Shown here: in pieces, positions 25,670 through 37,848 of the stretch
How positions within the stretch are numbered: the stretch's first letter is position 1
How the letters are laid out: every line of letters starts with the position of its first letter
Origin: Hydractinia symbiolongicarpus
Taxonomy: Eukaryota; Cnidaria; Hydrozoa; Anthoathecata; Hydractiniidae
Assembly (NCBI RefSeq): GCF_029227915.1
Contig: NC_079883.1
Coordinates: forward strand, 6,572,001-6,636,000
Length of the DNA stretch: 64,000 nucleotides
Direction: 5' to 3'
Program-made: the position numbers and the translations under genes
Notes under the pieces: generated by a model
What the model saw: only the letters and a program-made list of their open reading frames with translations
Databases searched by the model: none
Told to the model about the DNA's origin: nothing

Positions 25670-28161
25670 GAGACACTTAACGAAAAGAAATATTTACGAA
25701 ATTAGGTAATTTGTTATTTTTTTTGCTAAGAAACTTAGGGATAAGAATCATTTTTAGTATCGACATCTTTAATTGAGTTTGACATAATTAGGAAATTCGG
25801 GAAAGGTCTATTGAGTCATGACTATTTGACATCTTATTCGCAAAATTAAGTTACGGCGAAAAAGATTTTTTTTCTTGATTGGCGAAAGGAAATTCTCGCG
25901 ATGTGTTTAGTGACTGATTCGCTATTCTGCAGAAGGAAAACTACCAAAGCTTTATGTTAGTAATTACCAGTATATTTTGTTCCATACATCATCTTAAATA
26001 CATCTGTTCTCCTTTTAAACTTTCATTTTATTTAATAACGAAAAGGCTGAATTCCGCGAAATATCAGATATCGATCAGTTCGCGAAAATAAATCTTCGCG
26101 AAATCTGCTCAAGTTTGCAAATGATGTGATTCTAAAAGTTATTTCTTATGAGAAAATTTATGTGACAATTATCCACTGAAATTAACAGAAATATATTTTT
26201 GCTAAAATTTTATAATTTTGAATATTTGAATTGATTGTATGACTGGGCAACTTAACCTGTGCTCGTAAAAGACCTTTTAACAATATGAAAACCCGCGAAA
26301 CTTTCCAAGTTATCTTTTATACTACAATGCTATTCCATTAGGTAAGATAATATAAATTTTCTAAGTTTTAAGTAAAAATGAGTACACTTATATAAACACG
26401 TAATTTTTTGCACTTTGACCCAAACATTGTTTAGCTACTTAGAAATAAAAATAGTCATTGTTTACCTGGGATGGGCGAATTGTTTATTTCCAAACTATTT
26501 TAAGATAAGTCGAAACTGTCCGAAAGTAAAAATTTGCAAAATATCTCTGACAAACTATATTTAAGACTTAAATTCGCACAATGGAAACTGTTTGTTATTT
26601 AAACCAAGCAAATTGTTTAATTTTAGACCATTTATTTTCCCACTATTTTGTCAATCTCGAAGGCGTTTGCTTAAATCTATCTGTAGTTCAGAGCAGCCGC
26701 AGTTCACCTGTCTTAAATTCTAATTTTGTTACTGTGTCAATGCACGCACATTGAATAGAAGTAGTACAATCTAACGTGAACACTTGCAGGACAAATATTT
26801 TTGTTTTCTTTAGAAAGGTTGGGTCTAAAATTTATAATAAATCTGTTTTGTGTTTTGCAGGCCCCCTATAGCGTTCGGTTAAAAAGGCTATTCGCTGAGA
26901 ATAGCTAAAGAATCCCAGAAGTATTGACATAGTAAAACTTTTGAGAATGTTGACATTACAAAAGTGTAGTAAACTACAAACCCACGCAAAATCATTGAGA
27001 CAATGGCATTTTTTCTGTCAAAGCATCAACTTGCTAGAGTGCTACTTTTTTAAATGTGTAGGTTATTGCGTATGCAGTGTTTATATTTCGCTGGTCGAAC
27101 TTTGTAACACGTCCGCATATCGGAATCATTCACGTCCCAAAGGTTTGAGAAAAATGGCAGCGCTGACATCAGCAATAATTAGCACATTTTCAGTCCTAAG
27201 TCCGCTGTAAACGTGCGTGTACCTAGTATGGAAATAAACTTCGTAATTACTTGTGAAGACGAACTTCGAAATTTGCCCTCTGTCTGGATATATTTTGTGG
27301 ATGCTTTTAGCTATATACATCAAACTTGATTTAGTTACATACTTACTAGGCTTTCCTTATTTCTTTAGAATCGTTATCATTTTGTTTTGTATTTCCAAAA
27401 AAATTATTAAACATTCACCGCAATTTTTGTAAATAAAGCTCGTGCAACAAACTTGTGTTGTTCGTTCATAATATGTTGTCAATTTCATGCGAATATTTCC
27501 CGCCTTTTGAAAACGAAGTGGACAAAATTTCAGCCAGAACTGCGCAAAATATTATTAATAAACTTCCGCGAAAAATTCTAAAATTCACACTTTTATTTCT
27601 AAAGTTATTTAGAAAGAGGCGTTTGCCCACCTATTAAGAGAAAATAAATAAACATTTTAGACCAAGCAACGTACAACATAATTAGAGTCATAAACAAAAG
27701 TTAAAGCGATGCTACTTTCATCTTAACATCGAATAACAAAACCCGTAATAATATTATGAAGTGATAGACCAGATTTTTACTACTTTTGCTAAGTTATAAC
27801 ATGATTCTCAGGTTGCTTTGAAAGAATAACATGATAAGTGCATATTTCAGTCCACATTTTCTGGAACTAATGATGTATCGAAAAAATTGCTTCCTTAGTT
27901 ATCCACTAACGAAACGATCAAACCAAATGCGCGTAAAATGTGCGTTTTTTTTGTCGTAAACTATAATTAATAGGTCTTTAAGCTTTTCAGAGTGTTTTAT
28001 ATTTTTATATTTATATTCATATATTTCATATTTTTTTATGTGTGCGCGTGTTTATATATGTTTTAAACAGCTTTTTTAATGGTTATTTTTAAATTCTATA
28101 TTAAGGAAATAATAATTAAGTTTTCGGTAATTTTATTTTGATAAAAAATTTTTTTTGGTTT
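25670..28161. other. Spacer upstream of the ADA2 array
   Basis: No recognisable gene. Contains ttcgcgaaa-rich patches near 26.05–26.11 kb resembling terminal parts of the pogo-like element further on. Open frames near 26.9 and 27.5 kb have no domain. Confidence 0.5.
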
Positions 28162-28163
28162 AG
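28150..28163 (+). promoter_or_regulatory. Acceptor-like site before ADA2 copy 1
   Basis: T-rich ttttttttggtttag ends in AG at 28162–28163, 13 bases before ATG 28177. Possible 5' UTR-intron or spliced-leader acceptor. Confidence 0.35.
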
Positions 28164-28176
28164 GTTTTTGTTAATA

Positions 28177-31100
28177 ATGGATATCATTCTGACTTTCCTC
28201 TTCTTGTCGATGTCATACGAAGTCAGTTCATATGTGATGGATAGAGATTATTTAAGGAGACGATCAGAACTTTTTCAAGAAGACAGTCAAACACAGATCG
28301 GGTTTAACATCAAGTTATCCGAAAAAGAACTAAAAGTGAACGCGTTGCTTGTCGCTTTAAAAAAGAAGGAACTTGATTTGGCGTTTTCAACTGGTAGAAG
28401 TTTACAAGAAGCTAATTTCGTACTTGCCCGTGAGAAAATTAAACAAAGTGATGTATACAGATTTATAAGGAAAATGCCAAAAGGTTAGATGCAAAAAAAT
28501 TGTGTCGTTCTGGTCGTTCTGTGAGCAGACTTCTTAATTGCAGTGTAGTAATTTGCGCAGAATTTATTTTTGCGAAAGGTCATAAACAACAAAATGGCGA
28601 AATAAGTTTTTGCAACCTCGCGTAATAGAGTAAAATGTACTATTTTTTTCGCGAGTGGATGAGTTCAATTATACAGTAGACGTCCGTTAATTCGAACACG
28701 CAAGGGACTAAAATATTTGTTCGAATTAACGAATGTTCGAATAATCGGAAGTTCAGAAAAAACAACAATTTTAATAAACGTTAAGGCTCGAATACACGGA
28801 ACAATTTTACAGATCAATTTTCGAAAAATATTATTTTTCGGAATATTGTTGAAAAAAATACACACAAAAATTTTAGGTCAATAATTACTCAATTCATAAA
28901 TTGATTTAATATTTTTGTATACATACACGAGACAATATAAAGAACAATCTGAATTTAATTTACCACAACATCAGGCATGAGCGACAACGAAGAAGAAACA
29001 ATTTTGTGCTCCTTGATCTTTTCAAGCAGTGTCATTCTTTCACATGGCAGAAAAGTTAGGAAAAAAAACTGTATGGGTGAAAGATTGGCTCCATCACAGA
29101 AATGAAAGAGGAGCTTATAATACAATTCTGAACGAATTAAAATTAACGGATTTTGAGAGCTACCGAAGCTATTTAAGAATGAACACGGATACTTTTCAGG
29201 TAAGTTTGATTACTTCATTTTGCATATCAAGGATATATCACTCCACTGTGACAGCATTAAATCATTCATCATATTAGAAACTCATCGACATCGTTGGACC
29301 CAAGATTCAAAAACAACGAACAATGATGCGAGATCCAATTTCACCTGAAGAGAAGTTAGCTGTCACTTTGCGATTCCTTGCAACTGGTGACAGTTACGAA
29401 AGTTTGATGTATCAATTTCGAATTCATAAAACAACTATCTCTCAGTTCATACCAACTGTTTGCCAAGAAATTTATTTGTCTTTCAAGGATCAATACTTAC
29501 ATCTACCTAACACCAAAGAGGAATGGATGGCGCAAGAGGAAAAGATTCGAACGCGTTGGCAATTTCCAAATTGCATTGGTGCTGCTGATGGGAAACACAT
29601 ATCTATTCTACATCCTAAGGATTCTGGGTCAGAATTCTATAATTATAAAGGATTCTTTTCAATTGTACTTCTCGCTATAGTCGATCATGATTATAAGTTT
29701 TGCTTCGTGGATGTTTGCTGCCAGGGAAGAATAAGCGACGGCGGTGTTTATAGAAACAGCTATTTTTACAAAGCTTTAGAAAATGGTGACTTAAATCTTC
29801 CCGATTGTAAGCCCCTGCCACAGTCTCCTGATCCAAACTGGGCTCATGATCAGAACAACGAGCCTATTTCTTACGTCTTTGTTGGAGATGATGCGTTTCC
29901 ATTAACCAACAACTGCATGAAACCTTTCGCACAAAGGAAACTTACACCGAGAAATAGAATATTCAATTACCGTTTGTCACGATTTCGCCGCATTAGTGAA
30001 AACGCGTTTGGAATATGGGTGAACCGTTTCAGAGTATTCTCCACCAAGCTCATGCTAAGTCCTGAAAAGCAACTATCATTATGCTTGCCTCACTCGTTTT
30101 GCACAATATGTTACGAGATTTGTCGAAAGAGAGTTAGCTATACACCTCAAGGGTTCATCGATTTTGAATGCGAAAACGGAGAAGTTGAACTTGGGCGCTG
30201 GAGAGAAGGAAGCTACACCGAATCCATTATTCAGAAATTGCCAGTGAACAGAAGTAATAGAGCGACCAACTCAGCTGAGTATATCAGAGAAGTGTTCGCA
30301 GACCACTTTTATGGACCAGGACAATGGAATCAGCTATAAACTATTGCTGGTTATTTTTTTTACCTTTGTACTAGAAAAAGAAACACGTATACAAAAATAT
30401 TTTATTGGAATAATCCATTGTTATGACTGCTGTAACTGTTGTTCATAAACACAGGTGATCCGAGAGGTGAAGAAGAAACAGAGCTGCTTGACGAGGAAGA
30501 GTGACGTCGTTTATACTTCAGTGACGTTGCGGAATGTTGCATGTTCAATTTAAGCATGTCTTTTTCTTCGCCATTCGGAATACTTGTTTATATTTTGCAC
30601 AGCAATTCACAAAAAACTTCATCTTCCGTTTTTTCTTTCCTTTCAGCTCCTCCGTTTGACCTTTTCTCATTTAACTTTTCCAAAGCTGCAGCCGCAGAAT
30701 GCATAACTTTTTGCGCTGTCTCCATGCTCGAATCGCGAATCTTCTTTGCGCTTTTTGCTGAGGGTGGATTCAAGACCTCGTACGTTGAATTTTCATCGGC
30801 ATTGCTGAAAGTTTTTCTTGGAGTAAACGAATCATTTAAAAAGTGCAAAACTTGAAAGAACTTCCAATTACTCTCGTAAACATCATCAGCTCCAGCGCCA
30901 CTGGCCTTTGAAGATTCGACAGATCTTTTTTGACCACCATAGTATGTCTTTAGATTCGTGAGTTTATCTGCAATATCTTTCACTGAAGCAAAAATACCTT
31001 GGTCTGCTAATTCTTTCTGAATTTTTTCAAGAGATTTTTGTCGTGTATCACGATTAAAATATTGGCTGTTTCTGGTGTTGTAGAGATTATCGTGATTCGA

Positions 31101-34100
31101 CCAAGTTTCAATAAGAACAAAGATTTCGTCATCATCCCAATCTCTTTTTTCGGATGACTTTTTTGAAGGTCTGCCACGTTTTTTTGCAACCACAGCTGTT
31201 TCAGGTTGTGCAATCTCCTCAGCTGGTTCACTCCGTTTTTGCGTGTCCTGCGAATTGTCATTGTCAGGAATTGAGGATCTAAACAAAGTTCCAAAAAGCT
31301 TTTTGTACATTGAAAACCTCTCAGGAGACACAGCATTGTGGTAGTAACAACCTCCCAGTGAACGAAGAATTCAAGTTTCGAATAGGAATCGCGACAACGT
31401 CATTTCGCGACGTTGCACGTTAGGTGGAAGAGAGCAACGTGTAATCACGAAGAAAGTAGAGACAAAAAATAGAAATACAAAGTACCTTAATTCAGTTTGC
31501 CTTGCGGCTTGATACGATCTAAACGTACTTGGTGAAACAAAATTATCTGACATGTTTAGTCGCGTTTCTCTTCATTTACTCTCTTTACGTGCATAAAAAC
31601 ATTTGAAATGAATGAAATACCGAGCGTGAGTTTCGAAAAAAAGTGAGCAGCTGGCGGTTTCCTTTGAAATAATATTGTTCCGACGAAAAATTGATCTAAT
31701 AAAATCAAACCGGTTTGATTTTATTAGATCACTTTTTGAGTGTTTTTACGTCATTATGGCATTATCGTTCTGTTATTTTTCTACGATATATACGCAACAA
31801 TATTAGATCAATTTTAGTTCAATATTTTATTTTGAAAATTGATCTGCAAAATTGTTCCGTGTATTCGAGCCTTTAAAAGGTTTTATGCTAATATAAATTT
31901 ATTACAACTTTTGTACAACTTTTATAAAAAACTTTTACCGTTTTTTGCTTGGCGATGGGAAAGGCCTCCAAATTCCTTGTAAACTTCATTTTATTGGAAA
32001 TGCCAATTTAATTGATAAATTGAAAGAAATTTTACCACCATTGATGCAATAAAAATGAATAAAAATGAAAACATTTTTTATTTTTCCATAAGATTTTATA
32101 TATCGATACACAAAATTTCGAATTAACGAGCATAATGCAGCCTTGGGATTAAAAAATTGTTCGAATTAGCGAAATGTTCGAATTAGCGAAGTTCGAATTA
32201 AGCAGCTCAAAATATAAGACTTTATTAAACCAAACTCAAGGAACTTTGAAATTTGTTCGAAATAACGGAAAGTTCGAATTAAGCTGCATTCGAATTAACG
32301 GACGTCTATTGTACTTCTAGTTATTCTGTATTCGCTAAAAACTTTTTTCTTTTTCTCTCGTCGTCTTCTTGTTTAAGTCAGGATTATATTCCATATTGGG
32401 CTTTTATGTCCCATATTAAACATTTATATTTTTATACCTCTGCTTTAGTTTGTGCTAAAGAAATATCCTCCCAAGTTTATTTTAAAAACGTGCAAAAATA
32501 AATGTAAACAAACCGACTGGTAGCCTAGTGGTAGACGGTCCAGTGCGGGAGGTCTTGGATTCAATCCCTGACCGAGTCATTCCAGAGACTAAGAAAGTGT
32601 GAATCTATCGTTTTTGCTTAGCGTTTAGCATGAGAATATGATTGATTTCTTTGGCGGTTCTCTACTTGAGCGATTGTTGTGCTTGCACGACTTCCGTTCC
32701 TCAAATAGGAGCTTTAAATGCACTAGGACCACCTTCGAAGGACTTCGAAGGATCATTGACAGCAGTACCAATAGGAACTGAAGAGGCTATCCTTGGTAAA
32801 CAATTTCAATAATAAGAAAAAGGATAATAATAAAAAGTTGAAACTACAAAAAATAATGAAATAACAGAACGGCAAAATTAAAAAGAACGGAAAATTTAAG
32901 TGAATTTAGGTGAAAAAGCGCTAGTAGAACGTATTTTTCAACACAATTAAATATCTCAATTGGGTTCTGTTTGCATTTACTATGAGATCGAATTTAAAAT
33001 GAGAAAAAAATAGAAATTTTGCGTTATTTAATTTTGAAAATTGTTTTACCTAAGTATCTGCGATACGGCTTCTTCTATCCTCATATATTGTTTTCTACAA
33101 ATGAATGTATAATCGAACTTCCATAGGTGCAGTCCATCATATCCATGGAATGTCAATGTCAAGTTATGCAGCTATGATCAAAAAGTGGACTTACAACGAC
33201 ATCTGTTTCGTGTGTTACAATCAGACCTTGGACATCTTAAAATTCAAAATATCCAACATTAAACCTAATGATATACCTAATGATACCTGCCAGTGGATGC
33301 TGGCTGCAGAGGCTCGTACTAATTACACCAGTTCGAAAGAGTTTGATGCAATGCTTTTATCATTTTTAACTTTTCAAAAAAATGATATTTTAAAATTAAA
33401 AAACCAAGATGATCTGTGGAAAAAATTTCAAAATGTTTTCTCGACAATTTCAGGTTTAGTGACGTGAGTTTTTCAAGAAAGTTTGTTATGTTGCAACGTT
33501 TTTTACTGAAAAATAGTTGCCTGTAAATTTTATTTTTGCGCAGGACAGTAGCCCAATGCGCAAAATTGCGCGAATAATGATGGATTCTCCCCAACTTATG
33601 CGTTGTGGTTGCTAGTGAATGAGAAACAGTGCGTGAAAATAATCAATTTAAGATAGCGCGAAAATGAATCTTAATAACTTCTAATTATATATTATATACT
33701 ATCATCTTATAGATATGAAGAAATATTCAAAGATTATTTTTTCAGTGGATTGCAAGAACTGGTAGAAGATAATGTACAGTTTGTAGAAGTTCGTGCATTG
33801 TTACCACCACTCTACTTTTTAAATGGTACAACCACTAAAGGCGGTGAAGAAACCTTAGAAACATACATTAAGGTTGCAAACGAATTTATATCTGAACATT
33901 CAGATCATTTCTTTGCAGCTAAATATATTTACTCTGTGCGTCGCTTTCTACCAAAAGAAACAATCAAACAAAATGTTTTGGATGCGATTGATATGGTTGA
34001 GCGATATCCGAATCACTTGATAGGATTTGATCTAGTAGGACAAGAGGACACTGGAAGATCATTGTTTTATTATATTGATGAACTTCTCATACCAAAACAT

Positions 34101-35416
34101 CTTGGAAAACATCTGCCATACATCTTCCATGCTGGTAAGATTAGGACTCACAAAAATTTGATACTAGGAGTTTTAACTTGATCATGTAAGGGATATAAAG
34201 AACTCAATAGTAAATCTTTGAGAAAGGAATTTCTTAGCATGTGTTATGCACATTTCTTCAGGTGAAACAGATTGGGAAGGAAGATCTATTGACCAAAATC
34301 TCTTCGATGCCATTTTATTAAACACATCTCGTATTGGACATGGATACGCTATCACGAAACATCCAATATTACGAAAATATACGAAAGAAAAAAAGGTTGC
34401 AATTGAACTTTGTCCGATTTCTAATCAAGTAAGTATTATCACAACCACGGACGTAATATTGTAGAAAATTCTCGTTTGGCCACTGCTTGAAATTACTAAT
34501 CACCTGGCCAATATTTAAAAATTGTAGATCAGGTAAACAATGTTTAAAAATGCGGTAGTCTCAGTTTCTGGCAATCTCTACATTGTGGAACAATAAACAA
34601 CACGGTTCGTTGAGGTCCGGAAACTCGTAAAATTGGGCGTATTGACATCAGCAAAGACTAGGTATTTGGCCCTTTCTTCTAATAATAGTACCGGTTTACC
34701 AACATGAGAATTTAAAATTTCAAAATAGTAAGGGATTTTCATTTGAAATAAAGTCGTTTTTATGTGCACCGTGGCTAGTTGATCTTTTCAGTAATACCAG
34801 AATGCTCGATTTTCTTGTTCATAATTATTTTAGAAAGCACATTAAGTAGCAAGACATAAGAAGACTATAGAATCTAGGCTCTATATCTTAACCATATTTT
34901 TGAAAGACAAATCCAATGTTTTTATTTTTGTTTTTTATCAGATACTTGGTCTAGTTTCTGATTTACGAGATCATCCAGCTGCTGATCTTCTTAGTGATAA
35001 CCAGCCAATCACAGTTAGTCCCGATGATCCAGCCATCTGGCAAGCTTCTGGAGTCTCGTTTGATTTATATCAAGTGTTTATGGCTATGACACCTGCACAT
35101 GCTGGTCTACAAGTTTTAAAGAAGTTGGCTTTGAATTCTATCAGGTAATTTCTTATATTTTTTTAGCGAAAACGCTTGTGGATGTTATGAATGATTTATA
35201 GGTTGTTCTATCCTACATAGAATTCATGCCTTGCGTACACGAAGAAAGTATTGTTAATAAGTGTTTTCATCTCTCTTTCGCATTTAACATTCGCATTTTT
35301 TTCTCTTCTTCAGCTATAGCAGTGTTAATGAATCGGAGAAGTATTTGTTAATGGAAATGTGGAAGCGAAGATGGGAAGTCTTTCTCGACGATATTATACT
35401 GGAGTACCGACTATGA
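28177..35416 (+). CDS. Secreted adenosine deaminase, ADA2/ADGF family, copy 1
   Basis: Join(28177..28483, 33127..33463, 33713..34134, 34262..34428, 34942..35144, 35314..35416), 512 residues, all phases matching. The family hydrolyses extracellular adenosine to inosine. Signal peptide ([18 protein letters not shown]); ADGF-type N-terminal helices ending RKMPKG; HIH zinc motif in HHIHGMSM; central ADA barrel ([11 protein letters not shown]); zinc/catalytic FHAGETDW, joined across the exon 3–4 junction; TSRIGHG; SPDDPA near the C-terminus. Length is near the usual 500–510. The residue after HIH is Gly where copies 2 and 3 have Asp, the usual ADA2 residue, so activity could differ. Donor 1 is a weak GTTAGA. 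Intron 1 (4.6 kb) is swollen by nested transposons. First of three same-strand genes; AATAAA follows at 35765. Confidence 0.93.
28977..30339 (+). pseudogene. Harbinger DDE transposase, lightly damaged
   Basis: Probable structure 28977..29199 and 29278..30339, the donor CAG/gtaagt and acceptor attag joining in phase 0. Exon 1 begins MSDNEEET and shifts frame at an 8-A run (about 29060); with one A fewer the frame would run on into [12 protein letters not shown]. Exon 2 holds the catalytic triad: Asp in GAADGKH, Asp in VFVGDDAF and Glu in SENAFG (residues 89, 189 and 226 counted from Met 29323). Between about 30066 and 30130 the reading frame is displaced by two compensating indels, replacing the usual LASLVLHN-type helix with unrelated residues. 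The protein is therefore probably inactive unless these are sequence errors. Confidence 0.88.
30402..31553 (-). pseudogene. Harbinger-associated MADF/Myb-like protein
   Basis: Main exon reads from 31331 leftwards and contains a basic [10 protein letters not shown] patch, then a MADF/trihelix-type domain ([20 protein letters not shown] ... [13 protein letters not shown]). A TAA at 30588–30590 interrupts the frame, but the same frame then continues ([16 protein letters not shown], Ser-rich tail) to TAA at 30402–30404, so one nonsense change has truncated it. A likely first exon, [19 protein letters not shown], is at 31486–31553 with donor AAG/gtactt. In this superfamily the protein assists transposase import and DNA binding. 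Confidence 0.75.
32512..32835 (+). mobile_element. tRNA-derived SINE
   Basis: The head carries RNA polymerase III boxes in the right order and spacing: A box TAGCCTAGTGGTAGA (32521–32535) and B box GGATTCAATCC (32557–32567). A non-tRNA body of about 240 bp and an A/T-rich tail with ataata repeats follow. The tRNA cloverleaf is not preserved, so it is not a functional tRNA. It lies in intron 1 of ADA2 copy 1 only. Confidence 0.75.
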
Positions 35417-37810
35417 CGTATCACATCTGTTTTCTCACAGTGCAACCTAAAAGAGTGCAACACAGCGCAAGTGAAAAGCTTACATGCAAAAGAATCATCT
35501 TTTACACAATAACCTTAAACCATAGTCACAGATTATTTCGTCTGATATGTTTATCGACCCACTTTTCTTCACCTTGACCACTCTACGTCACTTCGGGTTG
35601 ATGACGGTTGGTATACGGATAGCATTTTTTATCGCGCTTTCTATCAATCCAACGTACTTTCAGAAATATGCGCAAGACGGTTTTTTTTATGAATTAATCG
35701 AATTCAGTTAGTTTGCGGGAATTTATTTTGTCCTTTCCGCGACTAAGAAAAGGTTATTTTTTTTAATAAAAACAAATTAAAATAAATTTATATAAACTTT
35801 GGAACAAAAAGTGCTTCCATTTGGCTTCAGGTATGTTTTATTCGGCAGAATTATCTCTCACAAATCAGCCAATAAAACGTGTGGCGTCAATCTTAACAAA
35901 AAATATGAGGAATGTCACGAAAATAAGGAGATGACATTTAGGTGAACATCCTGAATATGAATGTATAGCATGAAAATTACTGCTCTCATTCTCTTGACTA
36001 AAACATTTGACACTACCCATGTTTTGTATTTAACGACGAGATATGTAACTGTCTTTTGTTATAAACAGTCTGGTAACGAAGTAATTTTTTTTTTAATGAA
36101 TGTAGTCACAATGTGTACATATTTATATATTGCTAGATGTGGGAATTTGTAGAACGCGAAAATTTTATGATGAAATATTGTACAATAAATAAATTAAAAA
36201 TATATTTCTTCTTGTTATAAAAGTAAGCCTTGTTCCTTGCTAAATCTAACAAAGCAAAAAATCCAGGGATGGTTGTGGCCTGGTATGTATCTATACAACC
36301 ACGGAGATAATATAGCTATCGGGAAAAAGGGTGGAATTTCAAAGACGCAACCGTTAGAAATTAAGAACGTCGTTTTTATTTAAGTAAGGCGTATGTTAAT
36401 CTTATGTTCACAGCGTATTTATGTAGTTTCAAAATCTGAAAGGGTGCTCATTTATGCTGACATCAGCACGCCCCAATTTCACGATATTTCAGACCGTTAT
36501 GGGTGGTGGGGTGAATTGTTTCGTAATGCGGAGATTGGTGCACTTTAGATGTTGGTTAATCGCCCCTACACGTGTTCCAAAGTAAATTTTCGATGCCTGC
36601 AGCCAAGTGATGTCGTTTGCCAATGTCGAGAAGAAGCTAAAAAATGGACAATATGGCTTTATATAGTCGGATTAAGCCGCGCGGCACGACAAGGTCAGCT
36701 GAAGAAAACATCTATTCAATGACGTCATCTCTGAGTCAAATTACTTTTTTATGTAAAACCAATTTTTGGTATTCGATTTGGAAACAGGTCCATTAAGCCT
36801 AAAGATTTTTCATACCCGTTCTAAATATTTGATTCATTGAGATTACCTACGTGTAATATGAACACAATGCTACGTCAGAAATTAACCAAAATGAATGGTC
36901 CATTATACTACTGTAACACTTCCTCAAGTTTTTTTTCCTGTTGAAATTGTTTCATAATTTCATATTTACTATCTTCCGCAACAAAATTCTACGTCAATTG
37001 GTAATATTTTCCCGTTTGAGACTGGAAACAATGACTCGTTCATATAAGTATTAAAAAATTTCCAAAAAAGTTCATAAAATTGAAATTCACCCCACCTCCT
37101 GACAAGAAATTGTTTAAAAAATACTTTATGAAGCCATACAAATATTAAGAAAGTGTAAACAAACTAGACAACACCCTAAATGTTTCTTCGTTCCCAAAAC
37201 GTAGCTACCTTATTATCGATATTAGACAACAAACAAAAAAATAGCAAATTCATGCTGTAGGTTTAGCGAACTTAAAAAGACGTAATTTCGTTAAGGATAG
37301 ATATTATAAATTGAAAAATATTACATAAAATGCACAATGAACTACAAGGGACTATTTTTCCAGATTAAGCATGCTATTAAACCAAACAGTCATTTCTTTT
37401 TATAATACTTTTATAACTAACGCCGATTAGGAACCCACTGTTTATATTAAATTGATTAATTGTTTAGAAACAAACTATTTGGCATAAAATTTCTGTTGTT
37501 TTGGACAAGCACGAATTTGCTTTTAACTATTGTCTTTTTCAAGGTTTGTCACCAACGTCATAACAACTGGTTCCACAGAAAGGAATATGTTTAGTAATAA
37601 CTGATATGAACTCTAGAAGATCGAAATATATATCGAACATATTCATTGCTTGTGTTTATCTTGACAATATTTTTCCCTTTTTAATATTTGGTACTAACGC
37701 AGCCGAGTGACGTCATCGATGTGGTAGGGACTTGAAATTGTAACAAGAAAATACGAAAAAAAAAAGAAAACAAATTTTTGAAATTTCCACTACAACTAGT
37801 GGCTTTCTTT
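35417..37810. repeat. Intergenic segment of the 7.3-kb tandem unit (first copy)
   Basis: Holds the 3' UTR of ADA2 copy 1 (AATAAA at 35765 and near 36184) and the presumed promoter of copy 2. It is collinear with 42749–45134 at a few percent divergence with small indels. No additional gene is seen; the short open frames are not conserved in frame between the two copies. Confidence 0.8.
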
Positions 37811-37830
37811 TAGATTTCGTTGAATTCGTA

Positions 37831-37842
37831 ATGACAGAGTGA
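37831..37842 (+). promoter_or_regulatory. Upstream mini-ORF before ADA2 copy 2
   Basis: ATGACAGAGTGA encodes Met-Thr-Glu-stop six bases before the main ATG (37849). An acceptor-like cttttag (AG 37812–37813) precedes it, so the mini-ORF would be in the mature leader. The same arrangement precedes copy 3. Confidence 0.5.
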
Positions 37843-37848
37843 TCAATC

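Larger units (their letters stand above)
28784..31872. mobile_element. PIF/Harbinger DNA transposon
   Basis: 3089 bp with 39-bp inverted repeats (AGGCTCGAATACACGG start, one mismatch) and a TTA target duplication at 28781–28783 and 31873–31875, the Harbinger pattern. It has the two genes of this superfamily in opposite orientation: a DDE transposase (plus) and a MADF/Myb-like protein (minus). The near-identical ends imply a recent arrival, yet both genes carry small lesions. It is inserted inside the TA MITE. Confidence 0.92.
28674..32311. mobile_element. TA-flanked MITE (Tigger/pogo-like ends) that hosts a Harbinger insertion
   Basis: Ends CAGTAGACGTCCGTTAATTC and, inverted, CAATAGACGTCCGTTAATTC are flanked by TA at 28672–28673 and 32312–32313. 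Subterminal sequence repeats ttcgaattaacgaa on both sides. Without the inserted element it is about 546 bp and codes nothing. It lies in intron 1 of ADA2 copy 1 and is absent from copies 2 and 3. Confidence 0.8.

Noticed and set aside
32521-32590. Functional tRNA gene
   Set aside because: Pol III boxes are present, but no intact acceptor stem or cloverleaf is seen; the SINE reading fits the longer body and tail.
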